A stretch of DNA of 53,809 bases from Caryophanales bacterium UBA6259. GTDB lineage: Bacteria > Bacillota > Bacilli > Tepidibacillales > Tepidibacillaceae. Shown here in pieces: positions 34,677 through 43,136 of the stretch. The notes beneath the pieces are model-generated. The model was given only the letters and a program-made list of their open reading frames with translations, ran no database searches and had not been told where the DNA came from. Where the stretch lies: NCBI GenBank assembly GCA_002441135.1, contig DJVJ01000004.1, positions 1-53,809 of the forward strand, in the 5' to 3' direction. The translations under genes and the position numbers were made by a program. The first letter of the stretch is position 1. Each line of letters begins with the position of its first letter.

Positions 34677-35012
34677 CTATTTCGCAAACTTACTTTTAAT
34701 TGGTACAAATAAATCAATTAAACCTATAACTAAAGCTGCTAGCAGTGCTCCAATTACCGTCACTCGCATACCAGGGATAAAAAACTGAGTGGCGTATATG
34801 ACGAGAGCACTTACAAGGAATCCAACAATACCTCTGCTATACGGGGAAACATCTTTTCCAAATAAGGCTTCAATAACCCAGCCAAGAATAGCAATAACCA
34901 AAGCAGCTAGTAGTGCATTAACAAAACCATTAATCGCAAAATTAGGAACTAAAAAACCAACAAACATTAAAACTAAAGCGGCGACAACAAAGCGAACGAT
35001 ATGTCTTAACAT
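34677..35012 (-). CDS. Phage-holin-like (YvlD/DUF4_2-type) membrane protein
   Basis: Small membrane protein of 111 residues with four hydrophobic helices and glycine-rich turns (PNFAINGFVNALLAALVIAILGWVIE would be the second unit, here shortened as two segments). It resembles the phage holin 4_2 family that includes YvlD. No phage genes are nearby, so it is a resident membrane protein, possibly envelope-stress related. Minus-strand ribosome site AGGGAGGT precedes ATG 35012. Confidence 0.72.
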   Translation of the reverse strand: MLRHIVRFVVAALVLMFVGFLVPNFAINGFVNALLAALVIAILGWVIEALFGKDVSPYSRGIVGFLVSALVIYATQFFIPGMRVTVIGALLAALVIGLIDLFVPIKSKFAK

Positions 35013-35132
35013 TAAAATACCTCCCTATGATAGAATAGATGTAATAAGATATACTATATATTGTCACACAAACGATTAAGTTTTATACAAAATATCCAAT
35101 TTATGTTTTTTTTAGTGAATGGAGGAATATCA

Positions 35133-37484
35133 ATGGATCAGCGGAGCTTAAGTGTATTAGAGTTTCCGAAAATTATAGAACGATTAAAAGCGAAGGCAGC
35201 TAGTGGATTAGGTAAAGAAAGAATAGAACAGCTAAGCCCTGTTACAATTGAATCATTGGCGATTAGGGCTCAAGAAGAAACCAGAGAAGGCGTTGATTTA
35301 TTACGATTAAAAGGAAATATGCCTTTAGGGGGGATTTTTGATCTACGTGCCTATCTTCAACGAGTAAGAATTGGAGGAATATTGACAGCTGGGCAACTAA
35401 GAGAAGTGGCAAGTACGATTCTGACAGGGAGAAAAGTAAAGCGCTTTATTCAGAAGGCGAATGAAAATCATGCGTTTCCAATTTTAATGGATCAAATTGA
35501 TGCGATTTCTGAATTATCTCCACTTGAAGAGGAAATAAATGAATGTATTAATGAATATGGTGAAATTGTTGATACCGCAACAATTGAACTAAAAAAAATT
35601 AGAAATCAAATAAGAACGATAGAAGCAAGAATTAAGGAAAAGCTGGATCAGATGATTAAAGGTCCTGGATATCAAAAGATGCTACAGGAGCCCATCGTAA
35701 CCATTCGAAATGGACGTTATGTTATCCCTGTTAAACAGGAATATCGTGGTGTTTTTGGTGGAATGGTTCATGACCAATCAGCATCTGGTGCAACATTATT
35801 TATAGAACCACAAGCTGCTGTACAAATGAATAATCAATTACGTGAATATGAGTTAAAGGAAGAAAAAGAAATTGAAAAGATATTAAGAAACTTGAGTAGT
35901 GCGGTACAAGTGGAGGTAGATGCGCTACAGGTTAATCAGGATCAACTTGGGTTTCTTGATTTTATTCAAGCTAAAGCAGAGCTTGCAACCGAAATGAAGG
36001 CCACAATGCCAACATTAAATTCCAAAGGTTATATTAAACTCAAAAAAGCAAGACATCCTTTAATTAATGCCAAAGACGTTGTTCCTATTGATGTAGAGCT
36101 AGGTAAAAATTATACATCACTAGTAATAACAGGCCCCAATACTGGAGGAAAAACCGTTACCTTAAAAACAATTGGACTTTTAGCCATTATGGCTTTAGCA
36201 GGTTTACATATTCCGGTGGAAGAAGAGAGTGAAATCGCTCTATTTCATGCTATTTTTGCGGATATTGGAGATGAACAAAGTATTGAACAAAGCTTAAGTA
36301 CATTTTCTAGTCATTTAACCAATATCATCAAAATATTAAATCAGATGGATTCTAATAGTTTAATCTTATTGGATGAATTAGGAGCAGGTACTGATCCTAC
36401 AGAAGGAGCCGCACTTGCTATCTCTATCCTAGAAAAAATAAAAAATGCAGGGGCAACGGTTATAGCCACTACCCATTATAGTGAATTAAAAGCGTATGCC
36501 TATAATCGTGAAGGAGTAATTAATGCGAGTGTTGAATTTGACGTTGAAACATTAAGACCAACCTATCGATTACTTATCGGCGTTCCAGGTCGAAGTAATG
36601 CTTTTGCTATTGCTAAACGTCTAGGTTTATCTGAGGAGATTATTATTAAGGCCAAGGAACAAATTAGTGAGGACAATTTGCAGGTAGAATCAATGATTGC
36701 TTCATTAGAGCAGAGTCAAAAAACAGCTGCAAAGGAGCAAACAGAGGCTGAAAATTTACGAAAACAAATTGAGACTTTAAAAGAAGAATTAGAAAATAAA
36801 ATGATAACCTTTGAAAATCAACGACTGCAATTGTTAGAAGAAGCAAAAATGAAGGCAGAAGCTCAAGTGAAAAAAGCAAAAAGAGAAGCAGAGGATATTA
36901 TATCTGAGCTTAGAAAAATGGCCCTTGAAGAAAAAGCTGGAATTAAAGAACATCGATTAATCGAAATGAAAAAGCGATTAGAAGATGCTGTTCCTGAAGT
37001 AGAAACCAAAAAAGTCATCAAACCAAAGAAAAATGAAAAGCTTGAAGTAGGAGACGAGGTAAGAGTATTAAGCTTGGGACAAAAAGGTACAATTTTAGAT
37101 CAAGTCGGTGAAAAGGAGTATACTGTCCAAATTGGAATCTTGAAAATGAAGCTGGCAAAGGATGATTTAGAACGAATTAAAACAAAGCATGCTCAGCAAA
37201 CCATTGTAATGACTGGGGTAAAGAAGGGTACTGATTTTGTTAAACCAGAGCTAGACTTACGTGGTCAAAGTGTGGATGAAGCGATGATCGAAATTGATCG
37301 TTATCTTGATCAAGCATTTTTAGCAGGATATGGACAAGTATCTATAATTCATGGAAAAGGAACAGGTACATTAAGGACAGGAATCCAGGATTTCCTTCGA
37401 AAGCATGCCCATGTAAAGCAAGTGAGGCTAGGAGCATTTGGTGAAGGGGGCTCAGGAGTCTCCATCGTAGAATTAAAACGGTAA
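35133..37484 (+). CDS. mutS2: MutS2 ATPase/Smr-domain protein
   Basis: 783-residue MutS family protein without the mismatch-recognition domain. Core and clamp (about 1-310) are followed by the ATPase with GPNTGGKTVT (Walker A) and LLDELGAGTDPTEGAAL (Walker B), a long coiled coil (about 510-630), a KOW-like segment, and a C-terminal Smr nuclease domain with LDLRGQSVDEA and IHGKGTGTLR. In Firmicutes it acts in recombination control and in splitting collided ribosomes. I choose ATG 35133 with GGAGG upstream; the open frame reaches 35061 without a ribosome site. In Bacillus polX lies before it; here it does not. Confidence 0.95.
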   Translation: MDQRSLSVLEFPKIIERLKAKAASGLGKERIEQLSPVTIESLAIRAQEETREGVDLLRLKGNMPLGGIFDLRAYLQRVRIGGILTAGQLREVASTILTGRKVKRFIQKANENHAFPILMDQIDAISELSPLEEEINECINEYGEIVDTATIELKKIRNQIRTIEARIKEKLDQMIKGPGYQKMLQEPIVTIRNGRYVIPVKQEYRGVFGGMVHDQSASGATLFIEPQAAVQMNNQLREYELKEEKEIEKILRNLSSAVQVEVDALQVNQDQLGFLDFIQAKAELATEMKATMPTLNSKGYIKLKKARHPLINAKDVVPIDVELGKNYTSLVITGPNTGGKTVTLKTIGLLAIMALAGLHIPVEEESEIALFHAIFADIGDEQSIEQSLSTFSSHLTNIIKILNQMDSNSLILLDELGAGTDPTEGAALAISILEKIKNAGATVIATTHYSELKAYAYNREGVINASVEFDVETLRPTYRLLIGVPGRSNAFAIAKRLGLSEEIIIKAKEQISEDNLQVESMIASLEQSQKTAAKEQTEAENLRKQIETLKEELENKMITFENQRLQLLEEAKMKAEAQVKKAKREAEDIISELRKMALEEKAGIKEHRLIEMKKRLEDAVPEVETKKVIKPKKNEKLEVGDEVRVLSLGQKGTILDQVGEKEYTVQIGILKMKLAKDDLERIKTKHAQQTIVMTGVKKGTDFVKPELDLRGQSVDEAMIEIDRYLDQAFLAGYGQVSIIHGKGTGTLRTGIQDFLRKHAHVKQVRLGAFGEGGSGVSIVELKR

Positions 37485-37520
37485 TCTATACATGGTTCCC
37501 CTTCTATTTAGGAAGACTTA

Positions 37521-37553
37521 AAATTGTTGGTTAAAAAACCAGCAATTTTTTTT
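37521..37553 (+). terminator. Terminator after mutS2
   Basis: AAATTGTTGGTT / AACCAGCAATTT (37521-37532 and 37537-37548, one T-G) with T8. Confidence 0.9.
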
Positions 37554-37631
37554 ATGTTTAGGAAAGACTATTTTAAAAGGAGAGTTATGAAGTAAGTTCG
37601 AGGTAAGTTCCTTTATTTGGAGTGAAGTATA

Positions 37632-38873
37632 TTGTTACAAAAAAACAATCAAAAGCTACACCATAGAATGAGCTTAGAGCACCCAAGGCATTTAAATAAA
37701 GATGCTAAATTGCTATTACTGATTAGCTCATTATTTACACTTGCTAATGCTTTATCAAGTACCTTTGTTAATGTTTATTTGTGGAAGCTAAAAAAGGATT
37801 TTCTTCTGATTGGCTGGTTCAATCTATATCAATTTTTAGCGATGATGATCACCTTTGTAATCGCTGGCAGGCTGGCTAAAAAGATGGATCGCGTTTTGCT
37901 TTTACGTCTTGGTGTAGCGATTCTAGCAATATTTTATCTTGTCGTGCTGCTCTTTAATAAACAAGCAACTAATTATTATTGGATTTTGGGCTGGATACTA
38001 GGGATTGGACAAGGATTTTACTGGTTTGCTTATCATGTTCTTTATTTTGAAATTACTGAACCTGATAATAGAGATATTTTTAATGGAATGAATGGTCTAG
38101 TAACTTCCTTAGGGAGTATGATTGCTCCTTTATTATCTGGATGGTTTCTTTCTACGAAAGTGGGTACTGCTGGCTATCAAAAAGTTTTTTTAATCTCACT
38201 CATTGTCTTTTTTGTGGCAGTTATTCTTAGTTTTATGTTTTACAAACGTAAATCAGAAGGAAAATATATGTTTAAAGAGGTTGTTTATCAAACCATTCAC
38301 AATCAAAATTGGCGTCGAATTTTTCTAGCAATGATATCACAAGGAGGACGTGAAGGAGCAATTGTTTTTTTAATTGGTCTTTTAATTTACATTTCTACTG
38401 GAAATGAATTTTCATTAGGAACTTATACCGCGGTTATTTCTGGGGTTTCACTTATTACCTATTACTTCGTTGGGCGATGGATGAGAAAAAATTGGCGTAA
38501 ACAAGCAATGATGATTGGCTCTTTGATGATGTCTTTGGTTCTTTTCCCTCTTTTTTTAAAAACAAGTTTTACTACTTTAATGGTTTATGGAGTGGGAACA
38601 AGTATTTTTGCTCCTTTATATTTTATCCCATTAACTACAATTGTTTTTGATTTGATTGGTGAAAATGAAAAAAGTGTAAGCCTTAGAGGCGAATATATCG
38701 TATTAAGAGAGATTGGATTAAATATAGGAAGAATATTGACAATTGCTATCTATTTATTTCTAATGCATTCCATTGGAAAAGAAGCAATACGTTATCTATT
38801 ACTGATTTCTGGCAGCCTTCCTATTTTGGCAACTTTATTAATGAGGCAAGTCACTCATTATCGTTTAAAATGA
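37632..38873 (+). CDS. MFS transporter
   Basis: Major facilitator protein of 413 residues with about 12 helices. The loop between helices 2 and 3 reads AGRLAKKMDRVLLLR, a form of the family motif GxLaDrxGrr. The substrate is unknown. TTG 37632 is behind TTTGGAGTGAAG; ATG 37668 is an alternative without ribosome site. It is followed 18 bp later by spoVAF, which suggests co-transcription. Confidence 0.85.
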   Translation: MLQKNNQKLHHRMSLEHPRHLNKDAKLLLLISSLFTLANALSSTFVNVYLWKLKKDFLLIGWFNLYQFLAMMITFVIAGRLAKKMDRVLLLRLGVAILAIFYLVVLLFNKQATNYYWILGWILGIGQGFYWFAYHVLYFEITEPDNRDIFNGMNGLVTSLGSMIAPLLSGWFLSTKVGTAGYQKVFLISLIVFFVAVILSFMFYKRKSEGKYMFKEVVYQTIHNQNWRRIFLAMISQGGREGAIVFLIGLLIYISTGNEFSLGTYTAVISGVSLITYYFVGRWMRKNWRKQAMMIGSLMMSLVLFPLFLKTSFTTLMVYGVGTSIFAPLYFIPLTTIVFDLIGENEKSVSLRGEYIVLREIGLNIGRILTIAIYLFLMHSIGKEAIRYLLLISGSLPILATLLMRQVTHYRLK

Positions 38874-38891
38874 GAAAGGAGATTTTCATAA

Positions 38892-40370
38892 GTGACTAAA
38901 ATTCCTTTTGAGGGCAAAAAATTAGACCATAATTTACACGAAAATGTAAAACTGATTAATGAAGTTTTAGCTGTAGATAAAAGCTTTGATGTTATTTATC
39001 GAAAGCTAAATTATGGTGGCAAAGAGTTCGCTCTGTATTTTATTGATGGGTTAGCTAAAGACGACATTATGAATAAGCTAATGATGCATTTAGGATTGCT
39101 ACCACGAGAAGAATTGGTTCCTAATACATTGAAGCAACTCTTAGAAACGCATATTGGCTATTTAGAAGTAGAAGCAACGGATGATATAAAACAAATTGTT
39201 TCACAAGTACTTTCAGGACCTCTTGCTTTATTAATTGAAGGAGAAAATCAAGCAATTTTAATTGATGCAAGAACCTATCCTGCAAGGGGGCCTGAAGAAC
39301 CTGATATTGAGCGCGTTGTAAGAGGTTCAAGGGATGGTTTTGTAGAAACATTAATCTTCAATACTGCATTAACAAGAAGAAGGGTAAGAGACCCCTCACT
39401 TAGAATGGAATATCTGCAGGTTGGAGAACGATCGAAAACCGATATTGCCCTTGCATACATAGAAGACGTAGCGAATCCTGAATTGGTTGAGCTAATCAAG
39501 GAAAAAATTGAAGCAATAGATGTTGATGGACTCCCGATGGCAGAAAAAACCTTAGAAGAATATTTATTTCCTAATCATTGGAACCCTTACCCTATGGTAC
39601 GATTTACAGAAAGGCCAGATGTTGCTTCTGTACATCTTTTAGAAGGACATGTTCTTATCTATGTGGATACATCACCAAGTGTAATGATTACGCCAACCAC
39701 GTTATTTCATCATGTCCAGCATGCAGAGGAATACCGGCAAAAGCCTATCGTAGGAGCGTATTTAAGATGGGTACGTTTTTTAGCGATGATTAGCTCTGTT
39801 TTATTATTACCACTATGGTTTTTAGTGGTAACCAATCCTTCTCTTTTACCTGAAAAGCTAAAGTTTTTAGGACCTGAGAAATCAGGAGAGATATCCATCT
39901 TTTGGCAGTTTATGATGGCTGAAGTTGGTATTGATGTTTTAAGAATGGCAGCGATACATACTCCATCGTCATTAGCAACCGCAATGGGACTGGTTGCCGC
40001 AATTGTGATAGGTCAAATGGCTGTGGATGTAGGGTTGTTTACGAAAGAAGTTATTCTTTACTTGGCGATTGCTGCCATCGGAACCTTCTCAACTCCAAGC
40101 TATGAGTTGAGCTTAGCAAACCGCATTATAAGAATTGCCTTAATGATTATTATCTTTTTATTAGGACCAATTGGCTTTATTATAGGCATAGTTGGTTGGT
40201 TACTATTATTAGGATTTTCAAAGTCATTGGATACGCCTTATCTCTGGCCACTAATTCCTTTTAATGGCAAAGCATTATTAGACATCATTGTTCGCTCGCC
40301 GATGCCATATAAAAATAAAAGGCCAAGAATTTTATCTCCAGATGATCCAGACCGAAGTCCGGGTGGTTAA
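38892..40370 (+). CDS. spoVAF: Stage V sporulation protein AF (GerA-A family)
   Basis: 492-residue spore membrane protein related to germinant receptor A subunits. A soluble N-terminal region (1-290) has GPLALLIEG, ARTYPARGPEEPDIERVVRGSRDGFVETL and RRRVRDPSLRMEYL, the GerA-family core; about five helices follow, and the end is a polar tail with DDPDRSPGG. SpoVAF works with the SpoVA dipicolinate channel in spores. Start GTG 38892 follows AAAGGAG. The other spoVA genes are not in this window, so it is detached from that operon here. Confidence 0.88.
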   Translation: MTKIPFEGKKLDHNLHENVKLINEVLAVDKSFDVIYRKLNYGGKEFALYFIDGLAKDDIMNKLMMHLGLLPREELVPNTLKQLLETHIGYLEVEATDDIKQIVSQVLSGPLALLIEGENQAILIDARTYPARGPEEPDIERVVRGSRDGFVETLIFNTALTRRRVRDPSLRMEYLQVGERSKTDIALAYIEDVANPELVELIKEKIEAIDVDGLPMAEKTLEEYLFPNHWNPYPMVRFTERPDVASVHLLEGHVLIYVDTSPSVMITPTTLFHHVQHAEEYRQKPIVGAYLRWVRFLAMISSVLLLPLWFLVVTNPSLLPEKLKFLGPEKSGEISIFWQFMMAEVGIDVLRMAAIHTPSSLATAMGLVAAIVIGQMAVDVGLFTKEVILYLAIAAIGTFSTPSYELSLANRIIRIALMIIIFLLGPIGFIIGIVGWLLLLGFSKSLDTPYLWPLIPFNGKALLDIIVRSPMPYKNKRPRILSPDDPDRSPGG

Positions 40371-40415
40371 AAAGGAGTAAAAAAGCTTGAAAAAGCGAAA
40401 AATATTTTTTGGGTA

Positions 40416-40445
40416 TTGGATTAAGTATACCACCCATGGTATACT
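40416..40445 (+). promoter_or_regulatory. trxA promoter with overlapping inverted repeat
   Basis: TTGGAT (40416-40421), 18-bp spacer, TATACT (40440-40445). The spacer and -10 are filled by AGTATACC-ACCCAT-GGTATACT (40424-40445), a perfect 8-6-8 inverted repeat. Its core ATACC-N6-GGTAT is identical in layout to the site at the CstR-like gene. A protein bound here would block polymerase. Confidence 0.7.
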
Positions 40446-40489
40446 GTAACTTGTGTATTAAGTTTTTAATTTGAAGGAGGAAATTTCAA

Positions 40490-40813
40490 ATGGCAATTGT
40501 TCATATTACAGATCAGGCTTTTACAACAGAGGTTGAAGGTACAGATAAAGGTACCGTGTTAGTAGACTTTTGGGCACCATGGTGTGGACCATGTAAGATG
40601 ATTGCACCTGTTCTTGAAGAAATTGATCAAGAAGTTGGAAATAAATTAACAATCGCAAAGATAAATGTAGATGATAACCCAGCTTCTGCTGCAAAATATG
40701 GTATCATGGGTATCCCAACTTTAATGTTATTCCAAAATGGTAAGCCAGTAGAAAAAATTGTTGGCTTCCAACCAAAGCCACAATTAATGGCAACATTAAG
40801 CAAACATCTATAA
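40490..40813 (+). CDS. trxA: Thioredoxin
   Basis: Cytoplasmic disulfide reductase of 107 residues. Active site C32-GP-C35 in WAPWCGPCKM, cis-Pro region GIPTLMLFQNGKP. ATG 40490 follows AAGGAGG. It stands before uvrC as in B. subtilis. Its promoter carries a strong inverted repeat, implying repression. Confidence 0.97.
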   Translation: MAIVHITDQAFTTEVEGTDKGTVLVDFWAPWCGPCKMIAPVLEEIDQEVGNKLTIAKINVDDNPASAAKYGIMGIPTLMLFQNGKPVEKIVGFQPKPQLMATLSKHL

Positions 40814-40845
40814 TATTTAACTCTTTAATTTAAATACAATGAGTC

Positions 40846-40875
40846 TATGGCTTCTGCAAAACTGCAGAAGCCATA
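40846..40875 (+). terminator. Hairpin after trxA
   Basis: TATGGCTTCTGCA / TGCAGAAGCCATA, 13 bp perfect, loop AAAC. The T run after it is weak (TATTTAAAT). Confidence 0.7.
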
Positions 40876-40956
40876 TATTTAAATCGATATAATCTTTCCC
40901 TTTATGTTGTGTAAGGGGATTTTTTTGTATAATGAAAAAGGAAGGGGGGAATCACT

Positions 40957-42756
40957 TTGAACACCATTATTAAAGAAAAGTTAGCTGTTTTGCCAGATCA
41001 ATCCGGTTGCTATTTAATGAAGAATGAAATTGGGGAAATTATTTATGTTGGTAAGGCAAAGGTATTGAAAAACAGAGTTCGTTCTTATTTTACAGGAACG
41101 CATGATGCTAAAACACAAAGACTTGTTAATGATATTGTTGATTTTGAATATATTGTTACCGATTCTCCTATCGAGGCATTAATTTTAGAGAATCATTTAA
41201 TAAAAAAGTATCGTCCAAAATACAATATTATGCTAAAGGATGATAAAACCTATCCTTATATTAAGATCACCATGGATGAGCATCCAAGATTAGAAATTAC
41301 AAGGAAAGTGAAAAAGGATAAAGCAAAATACTTTGGACCTTATCCAAACGCAGGGGCAGCACAACAAGTAAAACGTTTATTAGATAAGTTATATCCATTA
41401 AGGAAATGTAAAAATCTAAAAGAGCGTGTTTGTTTGTATTATCATTTAAATCAATGCTTGGGTCCATGTGAATATACAGTGGAAGAACAAACCTATGAAG
41501 AAATGATAAAAAAAATTACCCGTTTTCTTCAAGGGGATGTTGAAGAAGTAGTAAAAGAATTAAAGGAAAAAATGAACGAAGCAGCAGAAAGATTGGAATT
41601 TGAAAGAGCGAAGGAATATCGGGATAAACTACAGGATATTGAAGCAATTATGTCGAAACAAGTGATTAGCTTAGGTGACCGAACAGACCGAGATATTTTC
41701 GGTTTTCATGTGGATAAAGGTTGGATGTGTGTACAGGTTTTCTTTATGAGACAAGGAAATTTAATGGAAAGAAATGTTTCTATCTTTCCATATCATAATA
41801 CAATGGAAGAGGATTTTATGTCCTTTGTTACACAATTTTATTTTGAAAATCCAGTGCTTCCAAAGGAAATCCTGTTGCCAGAGGATATTGATACTGAATT
41901 ACTAGAAGAATGGTTACAAGTTAAGGTTCATCAACCAAAAAGAGGACAAAAACGAAAGCTAATCGAGATGGCAAAAGAGAATGCTCGAATAGCGATTGAA
42001 GAGCGCTTCCAAATAGAAGCAAAAAGTGAAAAACGGACTTTTCAAGCGATTGAACGCTTAGGTGAATTACTGGAAATAGGAACCTTACATCGGATTGAAG
42101 CCTTTGATAACTCAAATATTCAGGGAGTTGATCCTGTATCAGCGATGATTGTTTTTATTGATGGAAAACCAGATAAAAGTAGCTATCGAAAATATAAAGT
42201 GAAGACGGTAGAAGGTCCAAATGATTATGACACGATGAGAGAGGTTATCCGTCGGAGATATACTAGGGTATTGAAGGAAGGGTTAAATTTACCTGATTTA
42301 ATTGTTGTTGATGGTGGCAAAGGGCAAATTAGTGTTGCTAGAGATGTGCTTGAAAACGAATTAGGGTTGTATGTTCCAGTAGCTGGCTTACAAAAAAATG
42401 ATAAACACCGAACAGCAGACCTGTTATATGGTGATCCATTAGAAACAATTGCTTTAGATCGTACTAGTCAGGAATTTTATTTGCTTCAACGAATCCAGGA
42501 TGAGGTCCACCGATTTGCGATTTCCTTTCATCGTGAAACAAGAAAGAAGAGTTTGCTTTATTCACAGATTGATGAGATCCAAGGGATTGGAGATAAAAGA
42601 AAGAAGCTGTTATTAAAGCATTTTGGCTCCGTGAAAAAAATAAAAGAAGCAAGCATTGACCAATTTCGGGAAATTGGAATTGGAGATAAGCTAGCTCGTA
42701 CAATTTTAGATACCTTAAATGGTCAAAATGATCCAAAGGATACAACAGAACAGTGA
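40957..42756 (+). CDS. uvrC: Excinuclease ABC subunit C
   Basis: Nucleotide excision repair nuclease of 599 residues. Domains: GIY-YIG nuclease (1-95, GCYLMKNEIGEIIYVGKAK), cysteine cluster around CKNLKERVCLYYHLNQCLGPC, UVR helix pair (about 198-233), RNase H-like C-terminal nuclease (DNSNIQGVDPVSAMIVF, DGGKGQ) and a helix-hairpin-helix end. Start TTG 40957 follows GGGGGGAATCAC. A TATAAT (40928-40933) lies just upstream, giving a very short leader. Confidence 0.96.
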   Translation: MNTIIKEKLAVLPDQSGCYLMKNEIGEIIYVGKAKVLKNRVRSYFTGTHDAKTQRLVNDIVDFEYIVTDSPIEALILENHLIKKYRPKYNIMLKDDKTYPYIKITMDEHPRLEITRKVKKDKAKYFGPYPNAGAAQQVKRLLDKLYPLRKCKNLKERVCLYYHLNQCLGPCEYTVEEQTYEEMIKKITRFLQGDVEEVVKELKEKMNEAAERLEFERAKEYRDKLQDIEAIMSKQVISLGDRTDRDIFGFHVDKGWMCVQVFFMRQGNLMERNVSIFPYHNTMEEDFMSFVTQFYFENPVLPKEILLPEDIDTELLEEWLQVKVHQPKRGQKRKLIEMAKENARIAIEERFQIEAKSEKRTFQAIERLGELLEIGTLHRIEAFDNSNIQGVDPVSAMIVFIDGKPDKSSYRKYKVKTVEGPNDYDTMREVIRRRYTRVLKEGLNLPDLIVVDGGKGQISVARDVLENELGLYVPVAGLQKNDKHRTADLLYGDPLETIALDRTSQEFYLLQRIQDEVHRFAISFHRETRKKSLLYSQIDEIQGIGDKRKKLLLKHFGSVKKIKEASIDQFREIGIGDKLARTILDTLNGQNDPKDTTEQ

Positions 42757-42847
42757 TACGTTAATTAGGTAAAATTTATTCGTGAAAATTGATTATTTTT
42801 TCACAAAAAGAAATCATTGTATGTTATAATACAAAAAATTAAATAAT

Positions 42848-43098
42848 TACCTCGCTTCCTAAAAGTGAGGTAGGGGTTGCGAAATTCATTAGTATTCTAG
42901 TGGAGAATCGAGGTTTTATGATATTAGAAAAAAGGGAATTTCGCCGAAGCATAGCTTATCCTCGAAGAGGCTATAGCTGGGGCTACATCGAATAGGTGTA
43001 GAACTGTCACTATTTATGCCTAGTAAATAGTGGAGGACTATCGGGTATTAGGAATGAGGACTTTCTGTATTTAACAACAGGAATTTCCTGTTGTTTTT
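42848..43098 (+). ncRNA. Lysine riboswitch (L box) of lysC
   Basis: Conserved L-box segments appear in order: GAGGTAGGGGTTGCGAA, TAGTATTCTAGTGGAGAA, GGAATTTCGCCGAAGC, CTGGGGCTAC, ACTGTCACT and AGTGGAGGACTATCGGGT. They are followed by an 11-bp terminator stem AACAACAGGAA / TTCCTGTTGTT (43073-43083 and 43085-43095) with T5. Lysine binding should cause termination before lysC. An extended -10, TGTTATAAT (42822-42830), is the likely promoter. Confidence 0.95.
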
Positions 43099-43136
43099 AT
43101 TTTATCCAAAATTAGGGATTAGTGGAGGGCGTTATT

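Noticed and set aside
34677..35012. Prophage remnant, suggested by the holin-like protein
   Set aside because: No other phage genes, attachment sites or integrase nearby; YvlD-type proteins are ordinary chromosomal genes.
40387..40449. 20-codon ORF (TTG 40387) with AAAGGAG, right after spoVAF
   Set aside because: It runs through the trxA promoter and inverted repeat, has no recognisable product, and such a short TTG ORF arises easily by chance.
42782..42804. GTGAAAA / TTTTCAC dyad after uvrC as a second Fnr site
   Set aside because: Spacing between half-sites is 9 bp rather than the TGTGA-N6-TCACA form; it is more likely a weak terminator hairpin.
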